Origin: Rhynchopus euleeides
Taxonomy: Eukaryota > Euglenozoa > Diplonemea > Diplonemida > Diplonemidae
Length of the DNA: 64,000 nucleotides
Reading direction: 5' to 3'
Assembly: GCA_963210315.1 (NCBI GenBank)
Contig: OY723242.1
Location: forward strand, 1,798,001-1,862,000
How positions within the stretch are numbered: position 1 is the first letter of the stretch; each line of letters opens with the position of its first letter. The position numbers and the translations under genes are program-made. This document shows, in pieces, positions 1 to 8,249 of this stretch. The notes beneath the pieces are model-generated. The model saw nothing but the letters and a program-made list of their open reading frames with translations, made no database searches and was not told the origin of the DNA.

Positions 1-76
1 ACCAGACCCACAGAGGCAGCCAGGCACAGCCCACACCCACCGACCCTGTGGCACCCCCGCACGGGGTTAACCTCTT

Positions 77-325
77 TCTTTGGACTATTTGAAGTTTGTG
101 CGGATCGTAGTGGGGTCATTTCGTGGGTCTTGGGACCAAGCTTCAACGACGAGACATGGGTCTGGTCCAGGTACTGTCATGGGAGGACGTGACTGGGAGG
201 CACACCCTGCCACCCACCCACCCAGCAGGGCCCTCCGGATCCCCTCCTCGGGTTTTTCAAAAACCCCGTTCTTTTGAATATTTGGAGTTTGTGCGGATCG
301 CAGTGGGGTCATTTTTGACATGGGG
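77..325 (+). repeat. Dispersed repeat family I, two tandem segments
   Basis: Two related segments each contain a motif like TTTGTGCGGATCGYAGTGGG followed by GGGTCATTT, plus a CACCCACCCAGCAGGG-type stretch. The same family recurs near 14830-15080, 19023-19148, 21005-21290, 24500-24765 and 62440-62965, in both orientations. No open frame is shared by the copies, so I treat it as a non-coding dispersed repeat. Confidence 0.7.
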
Positions 326-355
326 TGCCTATTACCACCTTGTTGGCAACCACTA

Positions 356-421
356 GTGGAGTCGACAACTGAAACCTACAACTGACTGGGTTGTTGTCGA
401 GTTTGAGGTTGTCGACTCCAC
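356..421. repeat. Short inverted repeat (hairpin)
   Basis: GTGGAGTCGACAAC is repeated as GTTGTCGACTCCAC about 40 bases later. This gives 14-base perfect arms and a small stem-loop or solo miniature element. Function unknown. Confidence 0.6.
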
Positions 422-1350
422 GAGTTGAGGTCACCCGTAACTACCAAACAAGTGCACCGTGTAAGGCGACCCCCTCCGACCCCCCCCTCCCGACCCCCAG
501 CGGAAGCTATGCCTGTACCCCCAAATAGGGGGTGGGTGGGTAGGGTACCCCCCCCCCCCCCTCCGAGCGCTGGGCCACCCTCGAATGGGTTTTCTGGTCC
601 CGTGCACTTCCCTGCCTGCCACACCACCCCGTCCCCAGCACCGGAGCGTCGTTGGCTGGCGTGCGCGGGGCACGCGTCGAATACCGATGACGGGGCCTGT
701 GTTCCTGGGGCGCTGACGAGGTCCGAAGGGGTTGACGCCTTGGCTCAGTCCTTGCACGTTTGGATGAGGGCGTGTGTTTTGACGTAGCGTCCAGCCAGAT
801 ATTCACCTCGAAAATATAGTACAGTAGCGTAGCGGGTGTCTGACACCCACCCACTAGCGGGTGCCAGGACACCCACTATTTTTCCAAACTCCAAAGTGGG
901 TGTCTGACCGGCTGAAGTCCACCGTGTGGGTCTTCTACCCACCTGACGAAAGGTATTCGATACCGGGCTGCCGGAGTCTAGTGGTTCACGCACTACTGCA
1001 CAGTCGTGGGTTGGCAGCCGAAACTGCGTAGTCGATATACCCCACTACAAAACACACCTGCTTTCCCTCCTTCCCCTCCTTCCCCTCCGCCATTTATTCG
1101 TACAAAAAACAACGATACAGGAGCACAAAGTGTAAGGTGTCAAGGAGAGACTACGTATTACGTACAGACACCTGGTCGTGTTTTAGTGTTACTGTGTTGC
1201 GGTCCAACCACTCCACCAAGCCACTGACAGACAACTGCTACACACCCTCCCATTGTGCATTGATCTGCCTTGCACAACATATCTGGTGTGGTGACTACAA
1301 AAAGGACTAACATTGCAAGAAGGTGCTGGGAGACTTACTTTTCCATTCAC
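422..1350. other. GC-rich stretch without a recognised gene
   Basis: I see no convincing gene. There are C-rich and G-rich runs, short direct repeats of GGGTGTCTGAC around 836-910, and pyrimidine-rich DNA around 1060-1090. The stretch at about 1266-1354 resembles sequence at about 56838-56925 and 57085-57165 (shared core GGTGCTGGGAGACTT), so it is another dispersed repeat. Confidence 0.5.
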
Positions 1351-1396
1351 TCCACGGTGGGATCTTGTAAATTTTACATGTATAACTACAAGTATA

Positions 1397-1487
1397 TACA
1401 TGTATTATACATGTATAATACTTGCATGTCAACTATTATACATGTATAATACATGTATATGCCTGAAATATACATGTAAAATACATG
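1397..1487. repeat. AT-rich palindromic repeat (ATACATGTAT type), left block
   Basis: The sequence is built from TACATGTATAATACTTGCAT-like palindromic words. The same words form 7025-7386 and flank the insertions at 1711 and 5676. Part of it (about 1419-1458) is identical to the reconstructed empty site of the 1711-5676 insertion. Confidence 0.7.
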
Positions 1488-1489
1488 TA

Positions 1490-1684
1490 CCTACCACCCC
1501 CCGTGTATATGTCACCCCCCAAAAGGGGTGTGTTTATGTCACCCCCAGGCGGCCCTGGCGGGGGGTGACATGCACTAACCTGCCACCCCCCGTGTATATG
1601 TCACCCCCTAAAAGGTGTGTTCATGTCACCCCCCTCCCGATTTTTGCACCTGGGGGGGGTGACATATACACGGGGGGTGGTAGG
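1490..1684. mobile_element. C-rich miniature TIR element, family A, copy 1
   Basis: The ends are CCTACCACCCCCCGTGTATA and its reverse complement, flanked on both sides by TA (1488-1489 and 1685-1686). That fits a TA target duplication as made by Tc1/mariner-type transposases. This copy has an extra internal terminal-like segment near 1579 and is longer than the 106-base copy at 19158. No coding capacity. Confidence 0.8.
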
Positions 1685-1710
1685 TATATCAAGTAAAAAT
1701 ACATGTATAA

Positions 1711-4673
1711 GGAGGGTGTCCGGTTCTCCGGATTTTCCTGATTTTTCCCGATTTTCCGAAAATTTTGCCACTGGTTGACACAAGGGCAAATTTCGAGCAA
1801 AATCCGAAAATCAGGAAAAATCGGGAAAAATCAGGAAATCCAGGGGGGGCCACCGGAGACCCTCCCCGAAAAAATCCGATTTTTTTGGGTCGAAAAAAAA
1901 ATTTTTTTTCCGACCCGAAAATCTGTATCTGCGGACTGCCACACTCTGAAAAACCGAAAAATTTCCGAAAAAAATCGAAAATTTTGGCCTTTCCTGGCCT
2001 ATGTGGTCCCAAAGGGCCCAGGTTGCCCGGTTTTTCACCCAAAAACACCCCAAAAATTTTTCCGCCGTTTCACCCCCCCAGAATCTAGGAGGGTGTCCGG
2101 TTCTCCGGATTTTCCTGATTTTTCCCGATTTTCCGAAAATTTTGCCACTGGTTGACACAAGGGCAAATTTCGAGCAAAATCCGAAAATCAGGAAAAATCG
2201 GGAAAAATCAGGAAATCCAGGGGGGGCCACCGGAGACCCTCCCCGAAAAAATCCGATTTTTTTGGGTCGAAAAAAAATTTTTTTTTCCGACCCGAAAATC
2301 TGTATCTGCGGACTGCCACACTCTGAAAAACCGAAAAATTTCCGAAAAAAATCGAAAATTTTGGCCTTTCCTGGCCTATGTGGTCCCAAAGGGCCCAGGT
2401 TGCCCGGTTTTTCACCCAAAAACACCCCAAAAATTTTTCCGCCGTTTCACCCCCCCAGAATCTAGGAGGGTGTCCGGTTCTCCGGATTTTCCTGATTTTT
2501 CCCGATTTTCCGAAAATTTTGCCACTGGTTGACACAAGGGCAAATTTCGAGCAAAATCCGAAAATCAGGAAAAATCGGGAAAAATCAGGAAATCCAGGGG
2601 GGGCCACCGGAGACCCTCCCCGAAAAAATCCGATTTTTTTGGGTCGAAAAAAATTTTTTTTTCCGACCCGAAAATCTGTATCTGCGGACTGCCACACTCT
2701 GAAAAACCGAAAAATTTCCGAAAAAAATCGAAAATTTTGGCCTTTCCTGGCCTATGTGGTCCCAAAGGGCCCAGGTTGCCCGGTTTTTCACCCAAAAACA
2801 CCCCAAAAATTTTTCCGCCGTTTCACCCCCCCAGAATCTAGGAGGGTGTCCGGTTCTCCGGATTTTCCTGATTTTTCCCGATTTTCCGAAAATTTTGCCA
2901 CTGGTTGACACAAGGGCAAATTTCGAGCAAAATCCGAAAATCAGGAAAAATCGGGAAAAATCAGGAAATCCAGGGGGGGCCACCGGAGACCCTCCCCGAA
3001 AAAATCCGATTTTTTTGGGTCGAAAAAAAATTTTTTTTTCCGACCCGAAAATCTGTATCTGCGGACTGCCACACTCTGAAAAACCGAAAATTTTCCGAAA
3101 AAAATCGAAAATTTTGGCCTTTCCTGGCCTATGTGGTCCCAAAGGGCCCAGGTTGCCCGGTTTTTCACCCAAAAACACCCCAAAAATTTTTCCGCCGTTT
3201 CACCCCCCCAGAATCTAGGAGGGTGTCCGGTTCTCCGGATTTTCCTGATTTTTCCCGATTTTCCGAAAATTTTGCCACTGGTTGACACAAGGGCAAATTT
3301 CGAGCAAAATCCGAAAATCAGGAAAAATCGGGAAAAATCAGGAAATCCAGGGGGGGCCACCGGAGACCCTCCCCGAAAAAATCCGATTTTTTTGGGTCGA
3401 AAAAAAATTTTTTTTTCCGACCCGAAAATCTGTATCTGCGGACTGCCACACTCTGAAAAACCGAAAAATTTCCGAAAAAAATCGAAAATTTTGGCCTTTC
3501 CTGGCCTATGTGGTCCCAAAGGGCCCAGGTTGCCCGGTTTTTCACCCAAAAACACCCCAAAAATTTTTCCGCCGTTTCACCCCCCCAGAATCTAGGAGGG
3601 TGTCCGGTTCTCCGGATTTTCCTGATTTTTCCCGATTTTCCGAAAATTTTGCCACTGGTTGACACAAGGGCAAATTTCGAGCAAAATCCGAAAATCAGGA
3701 AAAATCGGGAAAAATCAGGAAATCCAGGGGGGGCCACCGGAGACCCTCCCCGAAAAAATCCGATTTTTTTGGGTCGAAAAAAAATTTTTTTTTCCGACCC
3801 GAAAATCTGTATCTGCGGACTGCCACACTCTGAAAAACCGAAAAATTTCCGAAAAAAATCGAAAATTTTGGCCTTTCCTGGCCTATGTGGTCCCAAAGGG
3901 CCCAGGTTGCCCGGTTTTTCACCCAAAAACACCCCAAAAATTTTTCCGCCGTTTCACCCCCCCAGAATCTAGGAGGGTGTCCGGTTCTCCGGATTTTCCT
4001 GATTTTTCCCGATTTTCCGAAAATTTTGCCACTGGTTGACACAAGGGCAAATTTCGAGCAAAATCCGAAAATCAGGAAAAATCGGGAAAAATCAGGAAAT
4101 CCAGGGGGGGCCACCGGAGACCCTCCCCGAAAAAATCCGATTTTTTTGGGTCGAAAAAAAATTTTTTTTTCCGACCCGAAAATCTGTATCTGCGGACTGC
4201 CACACTCTGAAAAACCGAAAAATTTCCGAAAAAAATCGAAAATTTTGGCCTTTCCTGGCCTATGTGGTCCCAAAGGGCCCAGGTTGCCCGGTTTTTCACC
4301 CAAAAACACCCCAAAAATTTTTCCGCCGTTTCACCCCCCCAGAATCTAGGAGGGTGTCCGGTTCTCCGGATTTTCCTGATTTTTCCCGATTTTCCGAAAA
4401 TTTTGCCACTGGTTGACACAAGGGCAAATTTCGAGCAAAATCCGAAAATCAGGAAAAATCGGGAAAAATCAGGAAATCCAGGGGGGGCCACCGGAGACCC
4501 TCCCCGAAAAAATCCGATTTTTTTGGGTCGAAAAAAAAAAAATTTTTCCGACCCGAAAATCTGTATCTGCGGACTGCCACACTCTGAAAAACCGAAAAAT
4601 TTCCGAAAAAAATCGAAAATTTTGGCCTTTCCTGGCCTATGTGGTCCCAAAGGGCCCAGGTTGCCCGGTTTTT
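1711..4673. repeat. 377-base satellite, eight units
   Basis: Units start at 1711, 2088, 2465, 2841, 3218, 3595, 3972 and 4349. Spacing is 377 bases, once 376, and the last unit is cut at about 325 bases. Copies are nearly identical, differing mainly in the length of an A/T run near the unit centre. Each unit has inverted segments (GGATTTTCCTGATTTTTCCC against its complement) and a palindrome around GGGTCGAAAA. The 126- to 204-residue frames in it are periodic artefacts on both strands. Confidence 0.95.
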
Positions 4674-5109
4674 CCGGATTGGCCGCCTTCGGCGGCGTCG
4701 TCGTTTCACTCTGTACTAAGGACGTCGGTGAAGCCGAGCCCTTTGTACAACCGTTTCACTCTGACTTCTGTCTGTCTGTACTGTGTGCCATCAGTGTGTC
4801 CCCGTTACAGTGATTCCGCTCCATCCCATTGAGTGTCTCTCAGTTCTGCTCGTTCTGACAGTGGAGGTGGTCTCCTGCGACTGCGTCCGTTTCTTGGCTG
4901 CCCCGTGTCTGCAGTTCCACTTGTGTCATGGACTCGTTGTGGTTACTGGTGCTCTGCAACATTTTCGCTGCTGCTCGTTAGTTCCGTCCCGTTTCATTCC
5001 CAGCTGCTCAGGGAGAGCTGCCCTGTGTTTGCCGGAAAGGGCGCTGCTGATCCTTGTTCCTCATCGCGTTGTGACTCCCATTCAGCCTGGCGGGGCAGTC
5101 TTCAGCGTT

Positions 5110-5445
5110 CAAACTACCTGATAGTTCCCGAAGTTCGCGGATTCCGCCGCTCATCTTGCACCATATGGGCACCAAGCCGGCAACGATAGCCTGTGGCGTT
5201 GAGGCGCCATCGGCTGTCTCCCGGAGCATTTCCAACCTCACATCCGTGAGGCCGGCTACCACCCAGGTTTGTGGGTTCCATAAAGAACTCAGGCGGGTGC
5301 CGCTCTCGTACCCCCGGATGCCTCTCCCGCCGCGAACGAGGGAGGCCGCCACGCATGAGGAGCTTCTCTTCGCCACCTCCCGCTGCTCGTCAGTCAGGGA
5401 GCTACACCCCGTTTTTTCGGTTGAAGTTTTTTCTGATCAGAGTTG
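5110..5445 (-). pseudogene. Coding-like fragment inside element E, unidentified
   Basis: On the minus strand a frame of about 115 codons stays open, bounded upstream by a stop just before a TCTGATCAG acceptor-like site. Its composition looks protein-like (for example LTDEQREVAKR, WVVAGLTDVRLEMLRE, ELRELSG). It ends near a CAG|GTAGTT donor-like site, so it could be one exon of a decayed or captured gene. I do not recognise the family. It lies in the non-satellite right part of the element, where a transposon-encoded gene would be expected. Confidence 0.3.
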
Positions 5446-5894
5446 CACCCACCGTTTCTCTCCGTCCAGCCCGAGAATGTCGAACCCTGAAAAATCGACA
5501 ACACCCCACATCCTGCACCTGAGACGCGGCTTCCTTATATGAGGGGCCGCGTCCAAATACACGGACTTTGCTAAACTGGACCCAACTCCCCACACCCTTT
5601 TTTTCGCCATTTTTTCAAAAAATCCCCCAAATTTTTCCAAATTTTTCAAAAATTTCCTAAATTTAGGACACCCTCCTAATACTTGCATGTCAACTATTAT
5701 ACATGTATCTTTACTTGATACCTACCACCCCCCGTGTATATGTCACCCCCCCCAGGTGCAAAAATCGGGAGGGGGGTGACATAAACACACCTTTTTAGGG
5801 TGGTTGCCTTTGAGGCCCTATACGCACACGCGCACACACCTCAGCCCTCTCACAGGCCAATCTGGAGTGCCAAGAGACGCTCGGGGGGCGTCTC

Positions 5895-6450
5895 TTGGCA
5901 CTCCAGGTTGGCCTGTCGGGAGGACAGGCAGAACTGGATGTCATCCCCGGTGGAAGGGGAGGAGGAGACAGGGCATGGTGTCCCGTTATTGCGAGACAAA
6001 CACTTCAAGCTCACATGCGTGTCCGTCCGGACAACCTACATGAATGGCACGGACAGCGCATCACCGAGAGTAACCGAGGAGGAGCACCGCGTACTCTCAC
6101 TTTGGATGGGTCGTCGTTGGGCAATATGTTGAAATGCTTGCGCTGCAGGAGAAGTGCTGGGTCACCCATCTGACACGTGAAGCAACCTGCAACACAGCGT
6201 TGGCGAGCAGGTGGCACCGAAGTTGAAGAGACCCCGCATTGCCCGTGTTGAAGAGCCTGCGTTGGGTCTTTCTGGAGCGCAAGACACGTACTGTCTGTCC
6301 TTCTCGTTCCCGTTTCCTCCGGAAGCAGGTGATACGTGCGGTTCCAAAGCGCACCCGCTGCATCCCCTCTCCCTCCATCTTTCGTTCGGCGGCTATTCCG
6401 CGCTCTCTTCAACGCGTCGTCGCGAAGATTGCGTCTCAGTATCAGCAGGC
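5895..6450 (+). pseudogene. Coding-like remnant, unidentified
   Basis: Two plus-strand frames in succession look protein-like. One (to 6173) includes LQAHMRVRPDNLHEWHG and LTLDGSSLGNMLKCLRCRR. The next (from 6239) is basic, for example LKSLRWVFLERKTR and LQRVVAKIASQYQQ. They are in different frames with no obvious splice sites, so this is probably decayed. No domain was recognised. It sits inside a TIR element and may be the remains of its transposase or captured host sequence. Confidence 0.25.
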
Positions 6451-6644
6451 AATCCCCGGCTTCCAGTGTGTGTGTGTGTGTCACCCCTCCTTTCCAGCGC
6501 AACGAGGAGGAGAGCGAGACCGTGTGGTATCACGTAGAGCAGGAGTAGGAGAGCGGAATCGGTTCTCACTGAGTGGACTCGAGGGGACACTGCTGCGATG
6601 CCAGCACGCTAACCCAAGCTGCAATACGAACACCAGGGATATCC

Positions 6645-6845
6645 CATCCGTCCCATGGGATGTCGCATGGGAGGACAGGATGTCCCCTGGGAGAACCTAC
6701 GTGACCCAATCGGGTCTCCCATGGACAAGGTCGGTACCGTACGTTCTCCCAGGGGGGAACACGTGCCCTCCCCTGTGGGATAGTGACCATCACCCGTGTG
6801 GGATACCCCATTGGGATATCCCACATGGGAGGTCCCAGTCCTGGC
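6645..6845. repeat. Cluster of ATGGGA / TCCCAT palindromic motifs
   Basis: Words such as CCCATGGGATGTC, CTCCCATGG, GGGATATCCC and CCCATTGGGAT recur in both orientations over about 200 bases. A comparable cluster of CTCCCGCGGGAT words lies at 61090-61310. It may be a decayed nest of hairpins or a set of protein-binding sites. Confidence 0.5.
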
Positions 6846-7024
6846 CACCGTGATGAGGCCATTTACTCCCCAAAATCTTGACCAACACGTCGTCTCAGCC
6901 TGTAAGAGTGCCCACGACACCCCACCCCCCAAAAGGTGTGTTTATGTCACCCCCCCAGCAGCCCTGGGGGGGTGACATAAACACACCCCTTTTGGGGGGT
7001 GACATATACACGGGGGGTGGTAGG

Positions 7025-7386
7025 TATACATGTATTTTACATGTATTATACATGTATAATACTTGTCATGCAAGTATTATACATGTAAAATACTTGCATG
7101 ACAAGTAAAATACTTGCATGCAAGTAAAATACATGTATTTTACTTGCATGCAAGTATTTTACTTGTCATGCAAGTATTATACATGTATTTTACTTGTCAT
7201 GCAAGTATTTTACATGTATAATACTTGCATGACAAGTATTATACATGTAAAATACATGTAAATGCATGAAATATACATGTAAAATACATGTGTATCAAGT
7301 AAAGATACGTGTATAATAGTTGACATGCAAGTATTATACTGTATTTTTACTTGATATACATGTATTTTACATGTATATTTCAGGCA
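7025..7386. repeat. AT-rich palindromic repeat, right block
   Basis: About 360 bases built almost entirely from ATACATGTA, ACTTGCATGCAAGTA and ACTTGTCATG words, most of them self-complementary. This is the counterpart of 1397-1487 in the composite unit. It could fold into many alternative cruciforms. Confidence 0.75.
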
Positions 7387-7388
7387 TA

Positions 7389-8044
7389 CAGTGCCGCAGA
7401 AAAGTTTCGAACGAACAAAAGTTTTAAAATTCTCCGTTCGAAAGTTTTTTCGTCTCAAAACTTTTGTTTTGTTTTAAAAGTTATCTATCCTGCATCATGG
7501 GAGTTTCCTAGAGGTGTGTGGGATGATGTGCCACATGTGCAACACTCCAGCGCTGTGAACAGGCAGTCTTTGGGTCAGGCGGGTGTCAGCATCCTTCAAC
7601 CTCACTCAGGTTACTCCTATCTGTCCCCTATCGCCAGGTTTGCTGCGAGTTGCCAAAAGCGGATGAGTTTGCGGATCGCAGGCAGAGAGGCCAGAAGAGG
7701 AATGTCCAACCTCAACAGGGTCGTTATCCCCAGTCGAGTGGTTTCCGCAACCGAGCGGTCCATCCCTCCAAACCACACGACATGGGGGCCTTTTCGGGTC
7801 CACTGGATGCTGCTGACATCGCAAATAGAATGACCTCGACCTGTCCAGTCCTGTCAAGAAGTATTTTTAGGATCTCTCTTGTCAAGAAATCTTTGTCCGA
7901 AAACACTTCGGAGAAAGATCCTTGACTTTGAAACAAAGTATTGAACAAAAGAATGTTTTAAAATTTTTCGCGAAGCGCGATTTTTGTCTTAAAACTTAAA
8001 ATTATCTTAAAATTTATCGTGTTCGAAACTTTTCTGTGGCACTG
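7389..8044. mobile_element. Tc1/mariner-like non-autonomous element
   Basis: The left end is CAGTGCCGCAGAAAAGTTTC and the right end is the complement of CAGTGCCACAGAAAAGTTTC, with TA on both sides (7387-7388 and 8045-8046). CAGT termini with TA duplications are typical of Tc1/mariner. The arms continue with GAAC and A/T-rich inverted sequence. At 656 bases it is too short for a complete transposase, and neither strand shows a recognisable DDE/D domain. A GCGAAGC hairpin lies at about 7968-7980. Confidence 0.85.
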
Positions 8045-8086
8045 TATACTTGTAGTTATACATGTAAAATTTACAAGATCCCACCG

Positions 8087-8249
8087 TGTCTCGACGATCA
8101 AACCCCCCCCCCCCCTCCCCTCTCCCACCCCCCCCCCCCTTTCCCCTTGCCCACCACACGGTTGCATTCGTGATACACCGCCTCTCCTGCCTCTGCATCT
8201 GGAATGTTGTGCTTGGCGCAGGCATGTCCAAACAAAATCGAGAAAAGAA
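8087..8249 (+). repeat. Dispersed repeat J (left part, split by the retrotransposon)
   Basis: This C-rich segment followed by CACACGGTTGCATTCGTGAT and TCTGCATCTGGAATGTTG recurs at about 23497-23690 and 61436-61650. Those copies run on through GAGAAAAGAAAACAG. Here the retrotransposon was inserted within AAAAGAAAACAG, and the repeat resumes at 11303. Confidence 0.8.

Larger units (their letters stand above)
1711..5676. mobile_element. Large TIR element E with satellite-bearing left side
   Basis: The ends are GGAGGGTGTCC and GGACACCCTCC, flanked by TAA at 1708-1710 and 5677-5679, a 3-base target duplication. Removing the element plus one TAA restores sequence identical to 1419-1458 nearby, so the insertion is well supported. 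The left three quarters is a 377-base tandem array whose every unit begins with the terminal sequence. The right part (4674-5676) is unique and has a coding-like minus-strand frame. TAA duplications are known for PIF/Harbinger-type elements, but I see no transposase, so the superfamily is uncertain. Confidence 0.8.
5721..7024. mobile_element. Longer family A element with internal cargo
   Basis: The left end CCTACCACCCCCCGTGTATA follows TA at 5719-5720, and the right end is its complement followed by TA at 7025-7026. Unlike the 106-195-base copies, this one holds about 1.1 kb between end segments. The cargo includes a hairpin at 5856-5917 (arms around GGAGTGCCAAGAGACG), a coding-like stretch (about 5895-6450, broken between frames), a TG microsatellite near 6468, and a cluster of ATGGGA/TCCCAT palindromes at 6645-6835. 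Confidence 0.6.
1355..8086. mobile_element. Composite unit bounded by perfect 42-base inverted arms
   Basis: The left arm is 1355-1396 (begins CGGTGGGATCTTGTAAATTT) and the right arm is 8045-8086, its exact reverse complement. The interior is a nest of younger insertions: C-rich TA-flanked elements, the satellite-bearing element at 1711-5676, AT-rich palindromic DNA and a Tc1-like element. I found no clear target duplication outside the arms. Whether the arms are the TIRs of one old host element or an inverted duplication is not settled. Confidence 0.6.

Noticed and set aside
1765-4832. Repeated 126-204-residue reading frames in the 377-base satellite on both strands
   Set aside because: They recur exactly with the repeat period, overlap on opposite strands, contain no recognisable domain, and vary with A/T run length. 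They follow from the repeat and are not genes.
7400-7950. Transposase gene inside the Tc1-like element
   Set aside because: Only about 550 bases lie between the ends, and neither strand shows a DDE/D catalytic spacing or helix-turn-helix. It is treated as non-autonomous.
8019-8249. N-terminal extension of the RT/RNase H protein
   Set aside because: These codons run through a Tc1-like end, arm sequence and dispersed repeat J, which exist elsewhere without the retrotransposon. The element starts at 8250 by its target duplication.
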